In this document: positions 32,987-41,479 of the stretch, piece after piece
Layout of the letters: each line of letters begins with the position of its first letter
Numbering within the stretch: position 1 is the stretch's first letter
Assembly (NCBI GenBank): GCA_023417785.1
Contig: JAEZEH010000077.1
Location: 11,751 to 75,750 of the forward strand
DNA from: Bacteroidota bacterium
GTDB lineage: Bacteria; Bacteroidota; Bacteroidia; Cytophagales; Cyclobacteriaceae
Length of the DNA: 64,000 nucleotides
Reading direction: 5' to 3'
The notes under the pieces: generated by a model
The model's input: the letters and a program-made list of their open reading frames with translations, nothing else
The model's database searches: none
Told to the model about the DNA's origin: nothing
Made by a program: the position numbers and the translations under genes

Positions 32987-34387
32987 TTATAGGTGTATCG
33001 GGCGATTTTCCGTTGCCGCCAGACACGCCTCCTTGAATGCCTCCATGTAGGTAGGATGGGCGTGTGACATACGAGCCACATCTTCCGCCGATGCCCTGAA
33101 CTCCATAGCAGTAACTGCAGCTGCTATCATATCGGCAGCCCGAGCGCCAATTATGTGAACACCCAGAATTTCGTCGGTACTTTTGTCGGCCAGAACTTTT
33201 ACAAGGCCTTCCGTGTCCATGCTTGCACGTGCGCGCCCCAGCGCTTTATAAGGGAACGATCCGGTTTTATATGCTCTTCCCTGTTCTTTGAGCTGTTCTT
33301 CTGTATAGCCAACGCTCGCGACCTCAGGCCATGTGTACACCACCCCGGGAATAAGAAGATAATTAATATGTGGTTTCTGCCCTGCGAGTTGTTCCGCTAC
33401 CATCACCCCTTCTTCCTCCGCCTTGTGTGCAAGCATCGCGCCACGAACCACGTCACCGATCGCATAGATGTTTTCAACTTTAGTCTGCAAATGATCATCT
33501 ACCGGAATCTGGCCCTTCACTGTTTCGATGCCCACTTTATCAAGATCAAGACCCTCTGTATAGGGACGTCGGCCAATGCTTACAAGACAATAATCCCCCG
33601 ATAACGATATCGGATCACCACCGTTTTTAGGTTCGGCTTTTACCGTTACCTCTTTACCCTTTGAATCTACGGCGGTGACTTTGTGCCCAAGGAAGACCTC
33701 TATCCCCAGTTTTTTGGCAACTTTCAATAGCTCCTTTCCCATCGTACCGTCCATTGTAGGAATAAGGCTGTCGAGGAATTCAACAACAGTGACCTTTGCG
33801 CCCAGGCGCGCGTAAACAGACCCGAGTTCCATACCGATCACGCCACCACCAATAACAATGAGGTGTTTCGGAACTTCCTTTAATTCGAGCGCTTCGGTAC
33901 TACTGATGATCCTCTTTTTGTCGAAAGCTGCGAATGGTAGCGGCGTCGGCTTTGACCCCGTTGCGATAATAATTTTTTCGGACGTAATCGTGCTTTCCTT
34001 TCCGTCGTTGCTGGTAATCTTGATAGTGTTTTTATCAACAAATGATCCCACGCCCCGGTGTACATCGATTTTGTTCTTCTTCATCAGAAAAGCAATACCA
34101 TCTACGTTGGATTTGACAACTCCTGCCTTTCGTGAAATCATTTGGGCAAGATTCAATTTGGGTGCAGGAATATCAATGCCGTGTTCCTTAAAGCGCTGTT
34201 TGGCGTTGATGAAATGCTCCGACGAGTCCAGCAATGCTTTGCTCGGAATACATCCAACGTTAAGACATGTTCCACCAAGCGTATCGTATTTTTCGATGAT
34301 TGCTGTTTTAAAACCCAGCTGCGCACAGCGGATAGCCGCGACGTAACCACCGGGACCTGAACCAATAACCGTGACGTTATATTGCAT
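32987..34387 (-). CDS. lpd: Dihydrolipoyl dehydrogenase (E3)
   Basis: FAD enzyme re-oxidising dihydrolipoyl groups and passing electrons to NAD+. The N-terminal FAD fold starts GSGPGGYVAA; the redox disulfide is in GGTCLNVGCIPSK; the NAD fold has VIGGGVIGMELG; the FAD aspartate block is YAIGDV; and the dimer-interface catalytic pair is HAHPTYME. Its 466 residues are normal. It is third in the operon after sucA and sucB, 65 bases past sucB, hence E3 for 2-oxoglutarate dehydrogenase, and probably also L protein of the glycine cleavage system served by gcvH (inference). Confidence 0.97.
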   Translation of the reverse strand: MQYNVTVIGSGPGGYVAAIRCAQLGFKTAIIEKYDTLGGTCLNVGCIPSKALLDSSEHFINAKQRFKEHGIDIPAPKLNLAQMISRKAGVVKSNVDGIAFLMKKNKIDVHRGVGSFVDKNTIKITSNDGKESTITSEKIIIATGSKPTPLPFAAFDKKRIISSTEALELKEVPKHLIVIGGGVIGMELGSVYARLGAKVTVVEFLDSLIPTMDGTMGKELLKVAKKLGIEVFLGHKVTAVDSKGKEVTVKAEPKNGGDPISLSGDYCLVSIGRRPYTEGLDLDKVGIETVKGQIPVDDHLQTKVENIYAIGDVVRGAMLAHKAEEEGVMVAEQLAGQKPHINYLLIPGVVYTWPEVASVGYTEEQLKEQGRAYKTGSFPYKALGRARASMDTEGLVKVLADKSTDEILGVHIIGARAADMIAAAVTAMEFRASAEDVARMSHAHPTYMEAFKEACLAATENRPIHL

Positions 34388-34452
34388 ACTATTATTTTTG
34401 CTATGAACTGTCTGGAAGATAAATGCAGGAATCTGTTTGTTTCTCTGATTAG

Positions 34453-35961
34453 TTAGACACCCAGGATCAATCTGCCCGGATCTTCAAGCATTTCCTTCAT
34501 ACGGAAGAGGAAGCTTACTGACTCACGTCCATCGACAATCCGATGGTCGTACGACAAGGCGACAAACATGATTGGTCTGACCACAATTTCACCGTTGAGG
34601 ACCACCGGGCGCTCAACAATGTTGTGCATTCCGAGGATCGCCGACTGCGGTGGGTTGATGATAGGTGTCGACAACATCGAGCCAAAAACACCCCCGTTTG
34701 TTATGGAAAACGTTCCTCCTGTCATTTCGTCGATGGAGAGTTTTCCATCGCGGCCGCGGGTAGCCAGCCTGACAACCTCGCTCTCAATCTGGGCAAAGCT
34801 TAACTGATCAGCGTTCCGGATAACAGGTACCACAAGTCCCCTCGGAGTGGATACTGCTATAGAGACGTCACAGTAGTCGTGGTAAATGATCTCATCATTA
34901 TCAATAGATGCATTGACCCCGGGAAATTCCTTCGTAGCGGCACAGACAGCCTTAATGAAGAATGACATGAAACCAAGCCCCACGCCGTATTTTTCCTTGA
35001 ACTTATCCTTGAATTTGCCGCGAAGATCCATCACCGGTTTCATGTCCACCTCGTTGAAGGTGGTGAGCATCGCGGTTTCATTCTTTACCGATACAAGCCG
35101 GCGCGCGATCGTTTTTCGCAATGAGGTCATCTTCTCGCGACGCTCCTCCCTGGCTCCGCCTGTCGAAATGGTCGGAGGACCTGAGGCAGCTTTTTTCTCC
35201 GCTGGCCTGTCGGCTGATGACTGAGCTTTTTGTGCATCTTCTTTAGTTATACGTCCGCCTACGCCGGTTCCCTGAACCTGATTGGCGGGAACACCCTTTT
35301 CATCAAGGATCTTCGCTGCTGCCGGAGACGGGTGGCCGGCCGCGTAATTGGCGCCGTCCTGTTTGGAAGTAGCTTTTTCGGTGGCGGACAATTCCTGCGC
35401 CGCGGGCGCGCCCTCTGCGACCTCGATTTTGCAGATAAGTCCCCCGATAGGCAAGGCCTGTTGTTCTTTCGCGACGATTCTCAGTATCCCACTGGCCTCA
35501 GCGGGTAGCTCAAACGTTGCTTTATCGGATTCAACCTCGGCTATGACCTCATCAAGTTTCACAAAGTCGCCGTCCTTTTTCAGCCACGTCGAAATGGTCA
35601 CCTCCGTGATCGATTCGCCGACGGCCGGGACCTTCATTTCCTTCACTTCCCCTGTTGCCTTCGGTCCGGATTCTTTTTTGGGTGTCGAAGGCTTTTCTGA
35701 TTCCGCCGGGGGCGACGCCGTTTTTCCGTTCTCGTTTATCTCACAGATCACCTCCCCGATCGGTACAGTTTCACCCTGTTGTTTTAATATCTTCAGAACA
35801 CCCGGACTTTGCGCGGTAAGCTCAAACGTGGCTTTGTCGGATTCCAATTCAGCAATCACCTCATCCATCTTCACGACATCGCCGTCCTTTTTTAGCCAAT
35901 TGGCAATCGTTACCTCGGAAATTGATTCCCCAACGGTGGGTACTTTTACTTGATATGCCAT
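34453..35961 (-). CDS. sucB: 2-oxoglutarate dehydrogenase E2 (dihydrolipoyl succinyltransferase), two lipoyl domains
   Basis: E2 core of the 2-oxoglutarate dehydrogenase complex, moving the succinyl group to CoA. The 502 residues hold two lipoyl domains (about 1-77 and 107-185), each with the attachment lysine in ESDKATFEL; most SucB proteins have one, so this copy is longer. After a Ser/Glu-rich linker comes a peripheral subunit-binding domain (around 215-250: SPAAAKILDEKGVPANQVQG) and the catalytic domain with SYDHRIVDGRE at the end, containing the active-site His and Asp. Operon position between sucA (55 bases) and lpd (65 bases) fixes its identity as the 2-oxoglutarate rather than pyruvate enzyme. 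Confidence 0.95.
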   Translation of the reverse strand: MAYQVKVPTVGESISEVTIANWLKKDGDVVKMDEVIAELESDKATFELTAQSPGVLKILKQQGETVPIGEVICEINENGKTASPPAESEKPSTPKKESGPKATGEVKEMKVPAVGESITEVTISTWLKKDGDFVKLDEVIAEVESDKATFELPAEASGILRIVAKEQQALPIGGLICKIEVAEGAPAAQELSATEKATSKQDGANYAAGHPSPAAAKILDEKGVPANQVQGTGVGGRITKEDAQKAQSSADRPAEKKAASGPPTISTGGAREERREKMTSLRKTIARRLVSVKNETAMLTTFNEVDMKPVMDLRGKFKDKFKEKYGVGLGFMSFFIKAVCAATKEFPGVNASIDNDEIIYHDYCDVSIAVSTPRGLVVPVIRNADQLSFAQIESEVVRLATRGRDGKLSIDEMTGGTFSITNGGVFGSMLSTPIINPPQSAILGMHNIVERPVVLNGEIVVRPIMFVALSYDHRIVDGRESVSFLFRMKEMLEDPGRLILGV

Positions 35962-36016
35962 TAATTTTCGTTTTTAATATTTGGGTTTTTTACAAGGTTC
36001 TTTGTTGATAGCCAGG

Positions 36017-38752
36017 TCAGATCTCAAAAGCACTCTGGATAATTTTCTCCTGTTCAACTTTGTGGATCTTCGAGTAACCGGTAGCTGGCGAAGCACTTGC
36101 CTTCCGGGAAATGTATTCGATGTTCTGCTTCGGCATCATGCGCTGAATAAAGGACTTGTAACCCATATTCGAAGGTTCTTCCTGCACCCATAGCAGCTTC
36201 GCATCCTTGTATTTCCTGATTATTGCTTTAATGTGTTTTTCCGGAAATGGTGCCAGTTGTTCCACGCGGACAATTGCGGCATCTTTGGATTTCCTTTTCT
36301 GCTGGGCTTCAAGAAGGTCATAATAGATCTTGCCGCTGCACAGCACTACCCGGTTGACTTCTTTGGCCGACGCTTTAGGATCGTCAATAACTTCAAGGAA
36401 CGATCCATCGGTAAACTCCTTTATCGGGGAGATAACCGCGGGATGACGGAGCAAAGATTTGGGCGAGAATACGATACATGGCTTGCGGAAGTGCCACATC
36501 ACTTGGCGTCTCAAAAGGTGGAAGAAGTTCGCCGGGGTCGTCGGGTTCGCTACGACCATGTTATATTCCGCATAAAGCTGAAGGAAACGCTCCGGCCGCG
36601 CACTGGAATGCTCCGGTCCCTGCCCTTCGTAACCATGCGGTAAGAGCAGGACCAGACCATTCATGCGTTGCCATTTTGATTCGGCACTCGAGAGAAACTG
36701 GTCAATAATTACCTGCGCTCCATTGACGAAATCCCCGAATTGCGCCTCCCAAATGACAAGCGCACGCGGCGACGCCATCGCATACCCATATTCGTAACCC
36801 AAAACACCAAATTCCGAAAGCAGCGAGTTGAAGATATGAAACGCACCTTGTCCCTTGTCCATATTATCAAGACCACAATATGGCTCGTTCGTATTAGCAT
36901 CGAAAAAGTAGGCGTGCCGATGTGAGAAGGTGCCGCGTTTAACATCCTGTCCCGACATCCGCACGGGCGTTTTCTCGAGGAGGAGAGAACCGTAAGCAAG
37001 TAACTCGGCTTCCGCCCAACCTAACACTCTCTCTTCGAAGAATGCAGTAGTACGATCTTTCAGAAGCTTTTCGATTTGCTTCAACGGCTTGAACCCTTCA
37101 GGAATCGTAGTTAGTGCTCTCCCAACCTTTTCGATGACGTTGCTTTTTATCGAAGTGTCCGGATTCTTGTCGAAGTCCTCCGGCTTTGCAAAATGCATCT
37201 GCTCCCATTCCTCTTCGATCTTTTGTGGTTTATATGGAAGTGGTTTTTGTTTGACCTCGTTCAAACGATCCTGTAGCTGGTTTCTAAACGTCTTATCCAG
37301 TTCCTCAGCCAATGCTGCATTTACCTGTCCACCATCAACAAGCTTCTTCACGTAGACCTCCCGTGGATTGGGATGTTTCGCGATGATGTTGTACAACTTA
37401 GGTTGAGTAAACTTGGGTTCATCACTTTCATTATGGCCGTGACGTCGGTAGCACAACAGGTCGATAAAAATGTCTTTCTTATACTTGACTCGGTACTCCA
37501 CGGCAAGATTGGCGGCAAAACTCACCGCTTCGGCATCGTCACCATTAACATGCAAAACGGGGGCATCGACAATCTTCGCTATATCTGTACAATAAATACT
37601 GGTCCGTGCATCGTCATAGTCAGTAGTAAAACCGACCTGATTATTGATAACAAAATGAATTGTTCCTCCTGTTGTGTATCCCGGCAGACCTGACATCTGC
37701 ACTACTTCGTAGACAATTCCCTGTCCGGCAACTGCAGCATCTCCATGAATCAGCACAGCCATGCCTTGTACGACGTCACCTTTGTATTCGTCGTCGATCT
37801 GGCCGCGCGTATAACCTAATACCAAAGGATCGACTGCTTCCAGGTGGGAAGGGTTGGGAGTCAGCTTTACATAAATCTTCTTACCGGAAGGTGTATTGAT
37901 GTGACTTGAATAGCCAAGGTGATACTTCACATCACCATCGCCCATCGTCTGATCTGGGCTTACATTGCCTTCGAACTCCGTAAATATCTGCTCGTAGGTT
38001 TTACCCAGAATGTTGGTAAGGACATTGAGACGGCCACGGTGAGCCATACCAATGACCACCTCTTTGACGCCAAGCTCAGCTGACTTGTTTATTATAGTCT
38101 GAAGCGCAGGGATGGTGTTTTCACCACCTTCGAGCGAAAACCTCTTTTGCCCGATGAACTTGGTATGAAGAAAGTTCTCGAAAACCACCGCCTCATTTAG
38201 CTTGCTAAGGATGCGCTTTTTTTCCTCCTGGCTGGGATTATACGAATAGTATTCCTTCTCGATCTTTTCGTACAACCAGGCCCGGATTTCGTCGTTGCGA
38301 ATGAAGTTATGTTCAAATCCGATTGGCCCCAGATATACCGCCTGAAGTTTTTCGATAATCTTCCGGAGAGTTGATCGCGACATGCCGATCTCTGAACCCA
38401 CGTCGAACTCTGTATCCAGGTCTGCGTCAGTAAGGCCGACGCTCTTATGGTCGAGGTTCACATGGTGATTTCTGCGTTCGCGAACGGGGTTGGTCCTGGA
38501 CTTCAGATGACCAAAAGACCTGTAGGCGAAAATGAGATTTCGAACCTGAGTTTCCTTGATCGAGTGAGAGTCTTCCTCACCCGAAGCTGATGGTGTATGC
38601 CCATCTTCACCATAGCGCTGCTGGGAGAAATCATAGCCTTCAAAAAATTTCTGCCATGTGACATCAACCGATTGCGGATCAGCTTTATAATTCTGATACA
38701 TTTGATCCAGATATCCGACATCGGCGTTTGATATGTAGGAATATTTATCCAT
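36017..38752 (-). CDS. sucA: 2-oxoglutarate dehydrogenase E1
   Basis: Thiamine-diphosphate decarboxylase component of the TCA-cycle 2-oxoglutarate dehydrogenase complex. From the ATG at 38752 there are 911 residues: the N-terminal SucB-binding segment (SYISNADVGYLDQMYQNY), the ThDP domain with GMAHRGRLNVL and HVNGDDAE, and the transketolase-like C-terminal region with LLPHGYEGQGPEHSSAR. An ATG four codons upstream (38764) is only 4 bases after a -7 box, so 38752 is preferred. It is first in the operon sucA-sucB-lpd. Confidence 0.96.
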   Translation of the reverse strand: MDKYSYISNADVGYLDQMYQNYKADPQSVDVTWQKFFEGYDFSQQRYGEDGHTPSASGEEDSHSIKETQVRNLIFAYRSFGHLKSRTNPVRERRNHHVNLDHKSVGLTDADLDTEFDVGSEIGMSRSTLRKIIEKLQAVYLGPIGFEHNFIRNDEIRAWLYEKIEKEYYSYNPSQEEKKRILSKLNEAVVFENFLHTKFIGQKRFSLEGGENTIPALQTIINKSAELGVKEVVIGMAHRGRLNVLTNILGKTYEQIFTEFEGNVSPDQTMGDGDVKYHLGYSSHINTPSGKKIYVKLTPNPSHLEAVDPLVLGYTRGQIDDEYKGDVVQGMAVLIHGDAAVAGQGIVYEVVQMSGLPGYTTGGTIHFVINNQVGFTTDYDDARTSIYCTDIAKIVDAPVLHVNGDDAEAVSFAANLAVEYRVKYKKDIFIDLLCYRRHGHNESDEPKFTQPKLYNIIAKHPNPREVYVKKLVDGGQVNAALAEELDKTFRNQLQDRLNEVKQKPLPYKPQKIEEEWEQMHFAKPEDFDKNPDTSIKSNVIEKVGRALTTIPEGFKPLKQIEKLLKDRTTAFFEERVLGWAEAELLAYGSLLLEKTPVRMSGQDVKRGTFSHRHAYFFDANTNEPYCGLDNMDKGQGAFHIFNSLLSEFGVLGYEYGYAMASPRALVIWEAQFGDFVNGAQVIIDQFLSSAESKWQRMNGLVLLLPHGYEGQGPEHSSARPERFLQLYAEYNMVVANPTTPANFFHLLRRQVMWHFRKPCIVFSPKSLLRHPAVISPIKEFTDGSFLEVIDDPKASAKEVNRVVLCSGKIYYDLLEAQQKRKSKDAAIVRVEQLAPFPEKHIKAIIRKYKDAKLLWVQEEPSNMGYKSFIQRMMPKQNIEYISRKASASPATGYSKIHKVEQEKIIQSAFEI

Positions 38753-38768
38753 TGTTTTTTGCAAAAAA

Positions 38769-38776
38769 CAAATGTA
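38769..38776 (-). promoter_or_regulatory. Bacteroidota -7 box (TAcaTTTG) for the sucA operon
   Basis: Exact TAnnTTTG on the minus strand, 16 bases before the ATG at 38752. No -33 TTG is seen at standard spacing. Confidence 0.5.
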
Positions 38777-38861
38777 GAGATAGCATATCGAATTAAAAAA
38801 CTGCGTACTCGCTTATACGAATATATCAAATTATCCATCGGTTTACGAGTTTTTAGTTCAT

Positions 38862-38895
38862 TTGGTTTTTTGAAGTCGTTTTTCCCTTATCTTTG
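38862..38895 (+). promoter_or_regulatory. Promoter of rpsP: TTG-N23-TAtcTTTG
   Basis: A -33 TTG (38862-38864) and an exact -7 box (38888-38895), 23 bases apart, at the upper end of the Bacteroidota spacing. The leader to the rpsP ATG is about 40 bases. Confidence 0.6.
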
Positions 38896-38941
38896 CGATC
38901 TTTAAAAATTCTGGACGAGTTCCAATCAAACATTTTAAGCA

Positions 38942-39475
38942 ATGGTTAAAATCAGACTGGCCCGCAGAGGCCGCAGAAAACTGGCAACGTACGATGTAGT
39001 CGTAGCTGACGCCAGAGCGCCACGTGATGGTCGCTTTATTGAAAAACTGGGAACGTACAATCCGTTAACTGTTCCCGCTCAGATCAACATTAATGACGAC
39101 CGTGCGTTTCATTGGGTCATGCAAGGCGCACAACCTACAGACACGGTCAAAGCAATGCTTTCCTTCCGGGGTGTAATGCTTCGTAAACACCTTCAGATTG
39201 GTGTTTTGAAAGGTGCCATCACTCAGGAGGTCGCCGATTCGAAACTCGCTGACTGGCTGAAAAACAAGGAAGCCTCAATTGAAGCGAAACGTGACAAGCT
39301 GACGCAGTCTAAAGAAGAGAAAGCGAAAGCACGGAAAGCGGCTGAAACGAAGGTTCGTGAAGCCCGCGCAGAAGCTATTCGCAAGAAAGCTCAGGTGGTT
39401 GAAGAAGTTGCTCCTGCCTCTGAAGAATCCGGAGAAACTGTTCCTGCTGAACAAGGCGGCGAAGCGCAAGCATAA
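38942..39475 (+). CDS. rpsP: 30S ribosomal protein S16 with long C-terminal tail
   Basis: Ribosomal small-subunit assembly protein. The S16 core is residues 1 to about 85 (MVKIRLARRGRRKLATYDVV, RDGRFIEKLGTYNP). The 177-residue total is about twice the 80-90 residues of most bacterial S16 proteins. The tail is Lys/Ala/Glu-rich and helical, then acidic (EEVAPASEESGETV), as in other Bacteroidota. A strong terminator lies only 18 bases after the stop and before rimM, so rpsP can be made in excess over the downstream genes. Confidence 0.96.
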   Translation: MVKIRLARRGRRKLATYDVVVADARAPRDGRFIEKLGTYNPLTVPAQININDDRAFHWVMQGAQPTDTVKAMLSFRGVMLRKHLQIGVLKGAITQEVADSKLADWLKNKEASIEAKRDKLTQSKEEKAKARKAAETKVREARAEAIRKKAQVVEEVAPASEESGETVPAEQGGEAQA

Positions 39476-39493
39476 CCGATACCTAAAAAATGA

Positions 39494-39526
39494 AAATGCC
39501 AATGCCATCAGGTATTGGCATTTTTG
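39494..39526 (+). terminator. Strong hairpin terminator between rpsP and rimM
   Basis: A 13-bp stem with one G-T pair and an ATCA loop (arms AAATGCCAATGCC and GGTATTGGCATTT), directly continued by T residues. It divides the rpsP-rimM-trmD-rplS cluster, probably giving partial read-through to rimM and trmD. Confidence 0.85.
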
Positions 39527-39545
39527 TTTCATTGTTTCCCTCATC

Positions 39546-40061
39546 ATGGATATAAGTAAGTGCTACAAGATCGGTTTCATTCTTAAGCCCCACGGTCTAA
39601 AGGGAGCCGTAACGATATCCTGGGATGCCGACGCCCCCGAAGATCTGCATTCCCTGTCATCGGTCTTTCTCGAAATTGCCGGCGACCTCGTTCCTTATTT
39701 CATTGAATCCATATCCCCGAAAGGGAATAAGGCATTCGTCAAGTTCGAGGATGTCAGCTCCATTGAGGAGGCGGAGGAAATCGCGAAAAAGGCCGTTTAC
39801 CTCGCCCGAGAATCCAGGCCAAAATCCATTCGCGGTGAATTTTACGACGACGAGGTAGCCGGTTTTCTTGTGACGGACGAAAATCTGGGCGACCTCGGCG
39901 TGATATCAGGCGTGATGAATGCCGGACCGAACAGGCTTCTGGTTCTCAATCACCAGGAAAAGGAGGTCCTCATCCCGGTAAACAGCCCATTCATCCGAAG
40001 CCTCAACAAGGCCAAAAAGACCTTCATGGTTAATCTTCCGGATGGATTTTTGGATATTTGA
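39546..40061 (+). CDS. rimM: Ribosome maturation factor RimM
   Basis: Binds S19 and the 16S rRNA head domain during 30S assembly. The 171 residues start MDISKCYKIGFILKPHGLKGA, matching the RimM N-terminal domain, and continue into a PRC-barrel C-terminal domain (EFYDDEVAGFLV, EVLIPVNSPFI). The frame stays open upstream into rpsP, but the 39494-39526 terminator lies in that stretch and the homology begins here, so the ATG at 39546 is the start. trmD follows after 2 bases. Confidence 0.95.
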   Translation: MDISKCYKIGFILKPHGLKGAVTISWDADAPEDLHSLSSVFLEIAGDLVPYFIESISPKGNKAFVKFEDVSSIEEAEEIAKKAVYLARESRPKSIRGEFYDDEVAGFLVTDENLGDLGVISGVMNAGPNRLLVLNHQEKEVLIPVNSPFIRSLNKAKKTFMVNLPDGFLDI

Positions 40062-40063
40062 TC

Positions 40064-40762
40064 ATGCATATTGACATCATCACCACGCTGCCCCGGCTTA
40101 TAGAAAGTCCGTTTTCCGATTCAATTTTGAAACGGGCTCAGGCAAAGGGGATCGTCACACTGAATGTTGTGGATTTACGTCAATATGCGATCAATAAACA
40201 CAAGACAACAGACGACTACGCTTTCGGAGGCGGGGCCGGCATGGTGATGATGATTGAACCAATTGACCGGTGCATCTCGGACCTGAAGGCGAAAAGGGAT
40301 TATGATGAGATCATTTACATGAGCCCCGACGGCGAACGATTCAGCCAGTCGCTGGCCAACCAGCTGAGTCTTAAGCAAAACCTGATTATTCTGTGCGGGC
40401 ATTATAAGGGCGTCGATGAGCGCGTCCGGGAGCACCTTGTCACCCGCGAAATCAGTATCGGTGATTACGTTTTATCGGGAGGGGAACTGGCAGCAGCGGT
40501 GGTAACTGATGCAATCGTCAGGCTAATTCCGGGGGTACTTTCGGACGAAACCAGCGCTCTCACAGACTCTTTTCAGGATGGCCTGATTGCTCCACCCGTG
40601 TATACCAGACCGGCGGAATACAAAGGCTGGAAGGTTCCCGATGTTTTATTGTCAGGCCACGAATCACACATCGAAGCCTGGCGACACGAGCAAGCCCTAG
40701 AAAGAACACGCAAGCGACGCCCTGAATTATGGGAAAAACACCAAAATCCGGGAAAAGAATAA
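40064..40762 (+). CDS. trmD: tRNA (guanine-37-N1)-methyltransferase
   Basis: Methylates G37 next to the anticodon, preventing +1 frameshifting. The 232 residues are typical. Motifs of the trefoil-knot (SPOUT) fold: YAFGGGAGMVMMIEP, ILCGHYKGVDERVREHLV, EISIGDYVLSGGELAAAVV, and the C-terminal YTRPAEYKGW and LSGHESHIEAWRHEQ. A TTG two codons upstream is possible, but the ATG at 40064 fits the family and leaves 2 bases after rimM, so the two are translationally coupled. Confidence 0.97.
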   Translation: MHIDIITTLPRLIESPFSDSILKRAQAKGIVTLNVVDLRQYAINKHKTTDDYAFGGGAGMVMMIEPIDRCISDLKAKRDYDEIIYMSPDGERFSQSLANQLSLKQNLIILCGHYKGVDERVREHLVTREISIGDYVLSGGELAAAVVTDAIVRLIPGVLSDETSALTDSFQDGLIAPPVYTRPAEYKGWKVPDVLLSGHESHIEAWRHEQALERTRKRRPELWEKHQNPGKE

Positions 40763-40801
40763 ACATTTTCGGACGCCATTTCATAATCCCGTTTTATTAC
40801 C

Positions 40802-40809
40802 TACATTTG
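40802..40809 (+). promoter_or_regulatory. Bacteroidota -7 box (TAcaTTTG) for rplS
   Basis: Exact TAnnTTTG ending 26 bases before the rplS ATG. It gives rplS its own promoter, separating it from trmD, which ends 73 bases upstream of rplS. Confidence 0.55.
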
Positions 40810-40835
40810 CACTCCATTTTCATAACCATCGAGTC

Positions 40836-41186
40836 ATGGCCGATCTAATAAAAGTAGTAGAGCAGGAATTTACGAAAGTACGTGAGTCACTACCCGATTT
40901 TAAGCCAGGTGATACTATAAATGTTCACGTTAAAATCAAGGAAGGAAATAAAGAGAGAATTCAGCAGTTCCAGGGTACGGTAATCCAGCGTCGTGGCACT
41001 GGTTCCGGAGAAACTTTCACTGTGCGGAAGATATCCAACAGCGTTGGCGTTGAGCGTATTTTCCCGATTCTGTCGCCAAGTATCAGTAAGATTGAACTTC
41101 TTAAATCCGGTCGGGTTCGTCGCGCGAAGCTGTACTACCTCAAAGGTCGTCATGGCAAAGCTGCACGTATTCGCGAGAAGGTCTAG
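40836..41186 (+). CDS. rplS: 50S ribosomal protein L19
   Basis: Large-subunit protein at the 30S-50S interface. The 116 residues carry the signature KEGNKERIQQFQGTVIQRRG and GVERIFPILSPSI, ending KLYYLKGRHGKAARIREKV. Normal length. It closes the rpsP-rimM-trmD-rplS cluster and is followed by a strong terminator. Confidence 0.98.
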   Translation: MADLIKVVEQEFTKVRESLPDFKPGDTINVHVKIKEGNKERIQQFQGTVIQRRGTGSGETFTVRKISNSVGVERIFPILSPSISKIELLKSGRVRRAKLYYLKGRHGKAARIREKV

Positions 41187-41207
41187 TTTTCCTGCACAAT
41201 ATTCAAA

Positions 41208-41230
41208 GCCACCTTCGGGTGGCTTTTTTT
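41208..41230 (+). terminator. Rho-independent terminator after rplS
   Basis: GCCACC-TTCG-GGTGGC followed by seven T residues: a textbook stem with a stable tetraloop, 22 bases past the rplS stop. Confidence 0.9.
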
Positions 41231-41440
41231 GTTTGTGTCCGCTGACGTCAAAGCCGCCCTTGGCCTCAGACAAAAGTCTCCGGCTAATATGACTAAAAAC
41301 AGTAAAATGCGTGTTATAATAAAACCCTGCAAATAGGCGGATTTCGCAGGCTGGCAGTTTTTGAGAATTTTTATTGCAACGATTGAAATGGCATGAAAAC
41401 CGCGAAATTCCTCTGAATTAGCATAAAAATAAATAATTGA

Positions 41441-41448
41441 TAACTTTG
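41441..41448 (+). promoter_or_regulatory. Bacteroidota -7 box (TAacTTTG) for fbaB
   Basis: Exact TAnnTTTG ending 31 bases before the fbaB ATG. In the 210 bases between the rplS terminator and this box nothing else is clear except a CCTGC/GCAGG hairpin at 41326-41350. Confidence 0.55.
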
Positions 41449-41479
41449 TGCCCGCCTCAAAAAAATAAAACACCCAGAT

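Noticed and set aside
35348..35953. 201-residue Ser/Thr-rich plus-strand frame inside sucB
   Set aside because: Antisense to the two lipoyl domains; its apparent internal repeat only mirrors the duplicated domains.
39357..39545. Upstream extension of rimM overlapping rpsP
   Set aside because: It would run through a 13-bp terminator, and the RimM family sequence begins only at 39546.
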